A program made the position numbers and the translations under genes. From a virus: a DNA stretch of 28,175 nt. Below, piece after piece: positions 21,632 through 27,300 of the stretch. Under the pieces are notes generated by a model, which saw nothing but the letters and a program-made list of their open reading frames with translations, was not told the DNA's origin and searched no databases. Every line of letters begins with the position of its first letter. Within the stretch, counting starts at the first letter, position 1. The stretch is from the IMG/VR virus record IMGVR_UViG_3300036772_000562, positions 1 through 28,175 of that record, one strand, 5' to 3'.

Positions 21632-21936
21632 TAAATATTGCAGACCTGATTATTGATACTGATGGAAAAAAACTAACAACTTCTGAGTATCAAAAAATAG
21701 CAAACAATGCTGCTGCTGGGATTGATTATGTGCTTTGCGGAATGAAATCAATTGGCTCCCTGATGTTTTGGGCGGCTGGCAACAGTGATTACGACGGTCA
21801 AATAGTAAAAGTTGATATGCAGAATTTAGGAATGCTCATTGAAGCCAACGCTAAGTTCTTAGAAAGAATGCTCGAAGTCGAATCCAGTGCCTTGTACAAC
21901 CTGAAAGAAGGAAAAACAGATGATAACGAACAGTAA
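21628..21936 (+). CDS. Small early protein, unknown function
   Basis: The 102-residue protein begins MINIADLIIDTDGKKLTTSE. It has a hydrophobic central region (GIDYVLCGMKSIGSLMFWAA) and a long C-terminal helix (MLIEANAKFLERMLEVESSA). This helix and the coupled position suggest a small regulatory or structural partner of the preceding protein. No family recognised. Overlaps upstream gene by four bases and the next by 17. Confidence 0.6.
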   Translation: MINIADLIIDTDGKKLTTSEYQKIANNAAAGIDYVLCGMKSIGSLMFWAAGNSDYDGQIVKVDMQNLGMLIEANAKFLERMLEVESSALYNLKEGKTDDNEQ

Positions 21937-22204
21937 TTATTCAGCTCTGGGTTCAACGCCCGTTAAAGCCCAGAGCCTGACCTTGAAACAAACCTGCGCC
22001 AGCGGATTAGTTAATAAGGCTGATGCTGATATTAGCACAAGTGTATTTCTGTTTGCATCGGTTAAGCGTTCTGATTCGAAGGCAAAACCTGTCATGATCC
22101 GTATCGTGGCATGTTCAGAGCATGAAGCACGTCGCGAACTGGTGCAGCAATATGTTATTTCGCTCGCTGCTCGCCTACCCGTAAATGAGGTGCGTCATGG
22201 CTAA
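21920..22204 (+). CDS. Icd/Ash-like protein (host cell division inhibitor Icd-like family)
   Basis: The C-terminal half (residues 38-94) FLFASVKRSDSKAKPVMIRI then ACSEHEARRELVQQYVISLAARLPVNEVRHG fits the Ash/Icd-like phage family (Pfam Phage_ASH). P1 Icd blocks cell division, but most members of the family are not tested. The N-terminal part (NSNYSALGSTPVKAQSLTLK) is encoded by sequence that forms an eight-base hairpin, see the entry at 21944-21976. It sits in the early operon, 17 bases into the preceding gene. Confidence 0.75.
   Translation: MITNSNYSALGSTPVKAQSLTLKQTCASGLVNKADADISTSVFLFASVKRSDSKAKPVMIRIVACSEHEARRELVQQYVISLAARLPVNEVRHG
21944..21976. ncRNA. C4-like hairpin in the start of the Icd/Ash gene (candidate)
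   Basis: GCTCTGGG and CCCAGAGC pair perfectly around a 17-base loop containing GTTCAACGCCCG. In P1 and P4 the short C4 antisense RNA is encoded at the start of the icd/ash region and its stem-loops block translation. Sequence alone cannot show that a separate RNA is made here. Only one of the expected stems is clear to me. Confidence 0.4.
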
Positions 22205-22367
22205 CATCGACCCGATTGACGCTGCCGATGCGTTGGCAAAAATAGAAGCATTGGCAACAGCAGCAGGTTATTTAGATACAAACAAAGAGCAGCTGTCTTT
22301 GATGCTTGGGATTCTCGATGTTATTTCACAAACAGCCGCTGCGGGGCAAAAGAAAAATGTCGCGTGA
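22197..22367 (+). CDS. Short hypothetical early protein
   Basis: The ATG at 22197 follows GAGGTG and gives 56 residues, MANIDPIDAADALAKIEALA and on. It is helical, Ala/Leu-rich, with no recognised motif. Its start overlaps the Icd-like gene end by eight bases and its end overlaps the next gene, so it is a translationally coupled member of the operon. Confidence 0.6.
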   Translation: MANIDPIDAADALAKIEALATAAGYLDTNKEQLSLMLGILDVISQTAAAGQKKNVA

Positions 22368-22572
22368 TATCACTTTAGAGCAAGCCGCTGAACGAGCATC
22401 ACAAGCGGAAGTTATCCTAATGATGCTGGAGAGTTACCCACATCAATTAGAAGACAGCGAGTTATTGGCGATTGTTTCTTTATTGAAGCGCCTTACAGGT
22501 AATGTAGCTGCATGGTTGATAGAAGAACAGGCTGAGCATCAAGTTAATCAAAAGGTAAAAAATAATGATTAA
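22357..22572 (+). CDS. Short hypothetical early protein
   Basis: The ATG at 22357 gives 71 residues (MSRDITLEQAAERASQAEVI). It is an all-helical, acidic protein with a possible amphipathic hairpin (LEDSELLAIVSLLKRLTGNV). It has a similar flavour to the preceding small helical protein, and the pair may act together; that is inference. It overlaps its neighbours at both ends. Confidence 0.6.
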   Translation: MSRDITLEQAAERASQAEVILMMLESYPHQLEDSELLAIVSLLKRLTGNVAAWLIEEQAEHQVNQKVKNND

Positions 22573-22876
22573 TATTTCAGATGCACAGATAAAAACAAAG
22601 CGAAATGCTGCAATTGATTTCCCACGCGACGCGCATGGTCGATTAATTGCCGCAATGCCTGATGACACGATGACCGGAGAAATAGAGTGTCGTAATAAAA
22701 TTATTATTGATAACCGACCGCACCAACTCTTAGAAGATGGAATCTTTGCTTTCCTTATTGACGGTATATTCATGGTTAAACGTCTTCAATTTTTACCTGA
22801 TGGCGTTTTAGTTTTACCGAATAATAAAAATTATCAAAATTGGAAAATTGACCTTCTGATAGAAGTGATCTGGTAA
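22565..22876 (+). CDS. Stand-alone S24/LexA-type C-terminal domain, Ser replaced by Thr
   Basis: The 103-residue protein has the C-terminal fold signature of LexA/CI repressors without a DNA-binding domain. MPDDTMTGEI at residues 31-40 aligns with the nucleophile motif (Gly-Asp-Ser-Met), with Thr35 in place of Ser. IIID-x-RP and DGIFAFLIDGIFMVKRLQFL place Lys72 where the general base should be; Thr35 to Lys72 is 37 residues, the same as Ser119-Lys156 in LexA and Ser60-Lys97 in UmuD. LVLPNNKNYQNW follows, also typical. It might heterodimerise with repressors. Cleavage activity is doubtful. It overlaps the previous gene by eight bases. Confidence 0.75.
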   Translation: MINISDAQIKTKRNAAIDFPRDAHGRLIAAMPDDTMTGEIECRNKIIIDNRPHQLLEDGIFAFLIDGIFMVKRLQFLPDGVLVLPNNKNYQNWKIDLLIEVIW

Positions 22877-23029
22877 TCATTGGCCGAGTGGTCATTAGCC
22901 TGTCAGAAAAAACGCATTGATATACGGAACTGCTGAACACACAAAGCAACATTAAGAAATAAGAAATTTAATTACGGCCTTACGGTCGGGGAAATCCGCA
23001 TCCAAAAGGCCAGCATCGGAGTATTTGCG

Positions 23030-23410
23030 ATGAGCATTAATGAAAAAGTATCGCCACAGCAAAAGATTGAGCGTTATCGCCAGCGCCAGGCAGCTGCGCG
23101 TTATGAAGCGATGATCCAAAAGACTGGTAGCAACTGCGTTCTGGTGAATCTCCCCGACGGGACTTTAGCGACTGTTGAGCTAAGCCAGCAGTCCCTATTG
23201 GAAGCTCTCAAATATTTCGAAGGCGTGGTCTATGGCGAATACAGCCGGGCCGAATCCGAAGAACTAATCATCAAACTCTACAGCAGCAATTTAACCAAAC
23301 ACGGCGACAAGCTCACCGAAGCTGGAAACGCATTCATGAACGACCTGATCAAACAGACCGTGATGATGGCGAAAGAGCAAGGCCTTGGCGACGAACAAAC
23401 GATCCATTAA
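23030..23410 (+). CDS. Hypothetical early protein
   Basis: The 126-residue protein (MSINEKVSPQQKIERYRQRQ) has a basic N-terminal helix, a short beta segment (NCVLVNLPDGTLATVELSQQ) and a helical C-terminal half. No family is recognised. A weak GGAG site precedes it. A 153-base gap with no clear gene separates it from the S24-like gene, so a new transcription start or regulatory site may lie there. Confidence 0.65.
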   Translation: MSINEKVSPQQKIERYRQRQAAARYEAMIQKTGSNCVLVNLPDGTLATVELSQQSLLEALKYFEGVVYGEYSRAESEELIIKLYSSNLTKHGDKLTEAGNAFMNDLIKQTVMMAKEQGLGDEQTIH

Positions 23411-23419
23411 GGAGACGCT

Positions 23420-23806
23420 ATGAAACTGGTACCTAAGAAAGAACATGCGATTGATGAATCCTTCAATATTGTGCAATCCCCTGTGTTCGTCGTGACACGT
23501 CACGGTTGGCGCAAACGCTGCCTGAGCCGTAGCGCAGCACTTAACAACCTTGCGCATTACATGGTGACAAAGACGTTTCGCCGCTCGGGCTGGCCTACAA
23601 ATGAAGAGGACACACCAGTTATTCGCGATGGTGTTCTGATCCACCAGATAGGTGAACACACCGCTTCATATTTCGCTGCACATTACCGCTGCGTACGCCG
23701 TATTCGTTTGCTCTTGGCTCGCAAACGGGCAATAGCACAGTGGCAAGAGAAGCATGAAGAAATTAAACAGCAGTACGCCGAACTGCTCAGCAACAAGCCT
23801 TTTTAA
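23420..23806 (+). CDS. Hypothetical basic early protein
   Basis: The 128-residue protein (MKLVPKKEHAIDESFNIVQS) is rich in Arg, Lys and His. The middle (RHGWRKRCLSRSAALNNLAH) and the C-terminal helix (RCVRRIRLLLARKRAIAQWQ) could bind nucleic acid, but no known domain is seen. It follows GGAGA at a proper distance and stands nine bases after the previous stop. Part of the same early operon. Confidence 0.65.
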   Translation: MKLVPKKEHAIDESFNIVQSPVFVVTRHGWRKRCLSRSAALNNLAHYMVTKTFRRSGWPTNEEDTPVIRDGVLIHQIGEHTASYFAAHYRCVRRIRLLLARKRAIAQWQEKHEEIKQQYAELLSNKPF

Positions 23807-23818
23807 GGAGACATAATA

Positions 23819-24400
23819 ATGTTCTTTCCTACTGACATTCTTCGCGCTGCCCTGCACTGCGTAGCTGGCGATGATGAGCCACGCGAGTATCTGAAAGGGG
23901 TCTACATCACCAAGCTCTTCATCAAAGCTACTGACGGTCGCGCACTGGTGATGATGGTGCACGGCGCTGTCACAGATATTGATGCTGTATTCAGGGTGCA
24001 CGGGGACATCCCTACCGATGCCGAGGGCACGGAAATCATGGTTATCAATGATCAGTGGGTCGCCGCTCACTACTTTGATGATGGCCGCCCAGCTGGGCAC
24101 AACGAACTGGAAGTTATTGAAGGGAAATATCCCGACTTCGACAAGCTTCTGCCTGACGAACCAGAGCCTTGCGATGAACTGCCAATGTTCTCGGCAAAAT
24201 TACTGGCACTGCCGTATCTGATGTTCGGTAGCAACTTCGGCCCTGTGAAATTTAAGCCCTACGGCAAAACGGGCCCCTGTGTTTTATTGCTTGATCCAAT
24301 GACCGAGCACCTCTATGGCAGCCCACTGTTAGTGATTATGCCGCTGCGAGATAACGCCTTTGAACTGTGCGCCGAGGTGCTAAATGAAGAAGGTATTTGA
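23819..24400 (+). CDS. Sliding-clamp-like protein (DnaN-like, two domains)
   Basis: The 193-residue protein matches two domains of the bacterial beta clamp. Residues 3-112 resemble domain 2: YLKGVYITKLFIKATDGRAL (compare RYYLNGMLFE and VATDGHRL in E. coli DnaN) and VIEGKYPDFDKLLP (compare VDGRFPDYRRVLP). Residues 120-176 look like a shortened domain 3, ending LLVIMPLRDN, close to the DnaN C-terminus VVMPMRL. Domain 1 is absent. It may clamp polymerase at the phage fork or sequester host clamp partners. Start follows GGAGA; end overlaps a small membrane gene. Confidence 0.7.
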   Translation: MFFPTDILRAALHCVAGDDEPREYLKGVYITKLFIKATDGRALVMMVHGAVTDIDAVFRVHGDIPTDAEGTEIMVINDQWVAAHYFDDGRPAGHNELEVIEGKYPDFDKLLPDEPEPCDELPMFSAKLLALPYLMFGSNFGPVKFKPYGKTGPCVLLLDPMTEHLYGSPLLVIMPLRDNAFELCAEVLNEEGI

Positions 24401-24509
24401 ACTGGTGCTGTGGACCCTTTTCTTTTCAACACTTTCCGGTATTGGGCTAACGGCGGGTTTCTACGGATGGACAGGGCTAATGATCTGGCTGCGAGAGGTG
24501 TACGCATGA
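24384..24509 (+). CDS. 41-residue single-pass membrane protein
   Basis: The peptide MKKVFELVLWTLFFSTLSGI continues with GLTAGFYGWTGLMIWLREVYA. It has a basic start, a long hydrophobic stretch (about residues 5-34) and a charged end, so it should insert in the inner membrane. The ATG is inside the clamp-like gene end, GAGGTG lies seven bases upstream, and its stop overlaps the next ATG (ATGA), arguing that it is translated. Short membrane peptides in early phage operons may inhibit the host cell; function here is unknown. Confidence 0.65.
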   Translation: MKKVFELVLWTLFFSTLSGIGLTAGFYGWTGLMIWLREVYA

Positions 24510-24727
24510 AGTTTGAATTCAAGTTAAGCGGCGTTATCGCCAGCCTCACAATAACCAGCACGGTGTTTGAGTTTCGCAAGCACAACCGGATCGTCGATTC
24601 TGCCCTGCTCGCTTCAGACGTACGTGCAAAACGCACAGGTTTCTTTCTGATGTCGTCGGTCATTTCCGGCAAAACGCCAGCCGTCATGCGTGCATATAAA
24701 GTCGCTCAACGGGAGGCCTCACGATGA
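24506..24727 (+). CDS. Short hypothetical early protein
   Basis: The ATG at 24506 gives 73 residues (MKFEFKLSGVIASLTITSTV). GAGAGGTG lies six bases upstream and an ATGA overlap with the membrane peptide supports this start over an earlier one at 24410. Two beta strands followed by a basic helical region are visible. No recognised family. Confidence 0.6.
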   Translation: MKFEFKLSGVIASLTITSTVFEFRKHNRIVDSALLASDVRAKRTGFFLMSSVISGKTPAVMRAYKVAQREASR

Positions 24728-25125
24728 TCTCCAAAAGTGAAAATGGCCGTATTAATGTTGACGCGCTCGAAGGTATTGGTGAGCACCTGGAAGCCCTATC
24801 AATAGTCAATAAAACTATCGATGCCATTCAGGGAAAAATTGATATCAGAGGTGAACAGGATATTGGCTGGTTGCACCGGGCGAAAGGTGCCCATAAAGCA
24901 TGGGGGAAGGTACGCCGCCGTATTACAGAACGGCTGGCAGTCCTGCGCCAGCAAGAGAAGGAACTCAACAAAATGCGCATGAAGTTTGAGGATGAGGAAC
25001 TGCTGAAGATATTGCGTGATCACGTTGCGCCAGCTGACTGGTCACAGGCTCGAAGTCTGGCGCGGGCACTGGCTGAGGAACGGATGAATCAAACTCTGAA
25101 TAACGCCGGGGTGAAAAATGACTGA
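24724..25125 (+). CDS. Hypothetical coiled-coil early protein
   Basis: The 133-residue protein (MISKSENGRINVDALEGIGE) is mostly helical and strongly charged. Residues 60-105 (KVRRRITERLAVLRQQEKEL and on) have a heptad-like pattern. A middle segment (WLHRAKGAHKAWGKVRRR) is basic. It overlaps both neighbours by a few bases, indicating coupling. Family and function are not recognised. Confidence 0.65.
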   Translation: MISKSENGRINVDALEGIGEHLEALSIVNKTIDAIQGKIDIRGEQDIGWLHRAKGAHKAWGKVRRRITERLAVLRQQEKELNKMRMKFEDEELLKILRDHVAPADWSQARSLARALAEERMNQTLNNAGVKND

Positions 25126-25444
25126 CACTAACGTTTTTGTCCTCGCGCAAATCATCAAAGTTGCGGGTTACGACCCAAGCAAAATCAATGACATGATTTG
25201 GGAAGCTGGTTATCGCCAGCCTGAGCGTACAGCAGAAGAGGCAGCACTGATCACCATCGATGTGTTTTTCCACTGCAACTCGCTTGATATGCCGACTGAC
25301 TTTTGGCCGCAAACGTACGACAGCGTTTTACAGAATGAACTGATGAAAGCCGTACTGGAAGACTATGAGATAACGAACGAGTTCGACCCAGTGAGAACGG
25401 CGAAGAATGTCCTGAAAGTTGGCTTCGAGAAGGTGCTTACGTGA
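25118..25444 (+). CDS. Hypothetical early protein
   Basis: The 108-residue protein (MTDTNVFVLAQIIKVAGYDP) is acidic and largely helical with several aromatic residues (HCNSLDMPTDFWPQTYDSV). No motif recognised. It overlaps the coiled-coil gene by eight bases and its stop touches the next start (TGATG). Confidence 0.6.
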   Translation: MTDTNVFVLAQIIKVAGYDPSKINDMIWEAGYRQPERTAEEAALITIDVFFHCNSLDMPTDFWPQTYDSVLQNELMKAVLEDYEITNEFDPVRTAKNVLKVGFEKVLT

Positions 25445-25704
25445 TGCCAACGATGCGCAGAATTTCCAAAGACAAGCTGGTAGACATCAACGACACGCTG
25501 ATTCAGGCGACAGTTTACATTGATGACGGTTGCGACTGGACAGCCTGGAACGCGTGGAAGATGAGAGAGAAGTATCGAATGCGCACCGGCATTTACGAAC
25601 CAGAACCGCCGCGGCCACGAGTAGCGCCAGTGAAGATTGAGCCAATTAAAAAACCCCGGAAACGGGGTTATCGGGTAGTCCAGAAAGCGATAGGAGCTGT
25701 ATAA
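25444..25704 (+). CDS. Hypothetical basic early protein
   Basis: From the ATG at 25444 the protein is 86 residues (MPTMRRISKDKLVDINDTLI). Residues 30-45 are Trp-rich (DGCDWTAWNAWKMREKYRMR) and the C-terminal 40 residues are rich in Pro, Lys and Arg and probably disordered. A GTG three bases earlier is possible. It lies just before the excisionase-like gene. Function unknown. Confidence 0.6.
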   Translation: MPTMRRISKDKLVDINDTLIQATVYIDDGCDWTAWNAWKMREKYRMRTGIYEPEPPRPRVAPVKIEPIKKPRKRGYRVVQKAIGAV

Positions 25705-25705
25705 G

Positions 25706-26029
25706 ATGAATGACTTCAACACCAATAATGCAGCCTCTGATGAAATCATGCTGACCAGCGATGTTTTGGCTCGTTATAAAATATCGCGTAGCACGCTTTA
25801 TTTCTGGAGCACACCAGCTCGAATGCCAGCCTGTTTCAAGCGCCCCTTCCCTCTGCCCGCCATTGGAGGTAGCCCGAAGCGCTGGAGAACAGCAGACGTG
25901 TTGAAGTGGGAAGAGGAAGTTAACTCTGTGCCAGTGGTCGGCCAACAACCTTCTCCAGATGTTCAAGCCACACAGTTAGCCACTGGTACTGATCAGCCAG
26001 ATAGTCATGAAGGTTATAACGAGCCATAA
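25706..26029 (+). CDS. Excisionase/AlpA-like MerR-type DNA-binding protein
   Basis: Residues 15-70 of this 107-residue protein form a small MerR-like winged helix: MLTSDVLARYKISRSTLYFW, then basic FKRPFPLP, then SPKRWRTADVLKWEEE. This is the layout of AlpA and phage Xis proteins. The last 35 residues are disordered and their codons overlap the 3' end of the convergent integrase gene (110 bases). Position at the end of the pL-type operon beside int fits a recombination directionality factor that favours excision. A purely regulatory AlpA-like role cannot be excluded. Confidence 0.75.
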   Translation: MNDFNTNNAASDEIMLTSDVLARYKISRSTLYFWSTPARMPACFKRPFPLPAIGGSPKRWRTADVLKWEEEVNSVPVVGQQPSPDVQATQLATGTDQPDSHEGYNEP

Positions 26030-27110
26030 CGCCCCCCATCTGGTGGCCGAGTAGCTTCTCGATAACGTGGGGCGGCGCGCCGAGTTCTGAAAGGCGTGTC
26101 GCAACCGTTCTCCTCAAATCATGAAGAGACCAGTTCTTCATCCCCGTTTTGCTAATCACCTGCGCAGAATACGCCGCGATTCTTGGCTGCGCTGGCGGCT
26201 TATCCTCACGATTTTTGAAGTGCGGCGGTGTCAGTACATGCTTCGTGACCGACCACTTCTGATGTTCTTTCAATAATAGTGCGGCACTATCAGGCAGAGA
26301 CCTGCGAACCGTGCGACCAGTCTTATACTCACTGGCCGGAACCGTCCAAGTTTTCTCTTTGTAATCGAACCATTCCCACTTTGCCGTTCGTATCTCGGTG
26401 CTTCGGCAGCCGGTCATCAGCAAAAAGCGGATCACCAACTGCTGTGATGCTGGCATATCGTCCAGAGCATCCCACAATACTTTTATCTCATCGTCGGACA
26501 GCTTTCTATCTTTCATAGCCGCGGTTAAGCCAACGTCAGACCGTCGTAATGATTCGATAGGGTTGACCTCGATAACGTCACGATTTGAACAGAAGCGGAA
26601 CGCACGCTGCATTAAGCCAAGCACCTCACCAGTAACAACCCGGCGCCCCATTTTATCGAACAGGCTTAGCCAGTGGGATTTTGTGGTCTGATTGACTATC
26701 ATGTTGCCGAGAACAGGCTTGACGTGGTTTTCAAAATTGAGACGGTTTGCCCTTATTTTGACTATTCCCTCAGGTTTGCAGTAATGCTCTTCCCAGTAAT
26801 CGAAGGCCTCTTCTACAGTGAAGGCGTCAACCTTTTGTTGTCTTTCCAGTTTTACTTGTCGGCGCGGGTCGTACCCTTCAGTTATCCAGGCACGAAATTG
26901 CTGCCTACGTTCCCTTGCTTGAGACAGTGTTATAGAAGGATAATCACCTATGCTTAACTGTACTGGCCTGTCTTCCCAGCGGTAGCGATAGAAAAAAGTT
27001 ACACCACCGGAAACTGAGAACCTGACATTCAGTCCGTGTGCATCAGAGATTACCTCTACTTTGTCTCGGCGCTTTCCAAGTGACTTTCTGAGTTTAGTAT
27101 CTGTAAGCAA
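25920..27110 (-). CDS. int: Tyrosine site-specific integrase
   Basis: I place the start at TTG 27110, giving 396 residues beginning MLTDTKLRKSLGKRRDKVEV, which matches the usual start of this family; GGGAG is eight bases upstream. An in-frame ATG at 27170 would add a Cys-rich 20 residues encoded by palindromic control DNA. Numbered from TTG, the catalytic residues are Arg236 (TGCRSTEIR), Lys263, His330/Arg333 (SLHDLRR), His356 (LLGHQ) and Tyr365 (ARYNLHDY). An arm-binding N-terminus and core-binding middle domain are present. It recombines attP with the sap locus beside it. Confidence 0.93.
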   Translation of the reverse strand: MLTDTKLRKSLGKRRDKVEVISDAHGLNVRFSVSGGVTFFYRYRWEDRPVQLSIGDYPSITLSQARERRQQFRAWITEGYDPRRQVKLERQQKVDAFTVEEAFDYWEEHYCKPEGIVKIRANRLNFENHVKPVLGNMIVNQTTKSHWLSLFDKMGRRVVTGEVLGLMQRAFRFCSNRDVIEVNPIESLRRSDVGLTAAMKDRKLSDDEIKVLWDALDDMPASQQLVIRFLLMTGCRSTEIRTAKWEWFDYKEKTWTVPASEYKTGRTVRRSLPDSAALLLKEHQKWSVTKHVLTPPHFKNREDKPPAQPRIAAYSAQVISKTGMKNWSLHDLRRTVATRLSELGAPPHVIEKLLGHQMGGVMARYNLHDYLADQYQWLTVWLEHLEKVVGRPLAQS

Positions 27111-27149
27111 TGTGTACACTCCCGTTTCATATACACAAGAGTGTACACA
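27111..27149. promoter_or_regulatory. Paired GTGTACAC palindromes flanking the integrase promoter/start
   Basis: TGTGTACACTC (27111-27121) and GAGTGTACACA (27139-27149) are exact inverse copies, each holding the self-complementary GTGTACAC. They bracket a -10-like TATATG on the minus strand (27128-27133), and the first one covers the ribosome site and start of int. Arrangement and symmetry are those of a dimeric regulator or recombination protein site. Confidence 0.6.
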
Positions 27150-27226
27150 AAAGTCACAAATTGAAGCCACACAAACTAAAGCATGATAAAGCTCAATAAA
27201 GCATTATATTGACTTAAGGTAATGAT

Positions 27227-27298
27227 ATGAATAATGAAAATAAATCAAAGTTAACCGCAAGCCAGAGAGTTGAAGTGAAAGCATATGCCCTTCGATAA
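27227..27298 (+). CDS. 23-codon ORF carrying the sapB C-terminal end at the prophage edge
   Basis: The [23 protein letters not shown] ends ALR and stops at 27298, overlapping the sapC start by 14 bases. The last residues (AYALR-stop) equal the C-terminus of SapB (E. coli SapB ends WYALR), while the upstream residues do not resemble SapB. AAGGT lies six bases before the ATG. It reads as the phage-derived half fused to the host end at attR. Translation of it would couple to sapC as sapB normally does. A promoter-like TTGACT lies at 27209-27214. Confidence 0.55.
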   Translation: MNNENKSKLTASQRVEVKAYALR

Positions 27299-27300
27299 TG
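27281..27300. other. Candidate attachment site core (attR) in the sapB/sapC junction
   Basis: The bases from about 27281 to 27300 (gcatatgcccttcgataatg) encode both the last SapB residues and the first SapC residues. Phage integrase sits next door and the sequence to the left is not sapB. The second copy should be at the other end of the prophage outside the window. The exact core borders are unknown. Confidence 0.6.

Noticed and set aside
22877-23029. Possible nut site or small gene in the 153-base gap
   Set aside because: Short GGCC and CGGGGAAATCCG inverted repeats are present but no boxA/boxB pair or supported reading frame could be fixed.
27111-27170. Longer integrase start at the ATG at 27170
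   Set aside because: It adds a Cys-rich segment read from palindromic regulatory DNA, while the TTG start gives the usual MLTDTKLRK beginning with a proper ribosome site.
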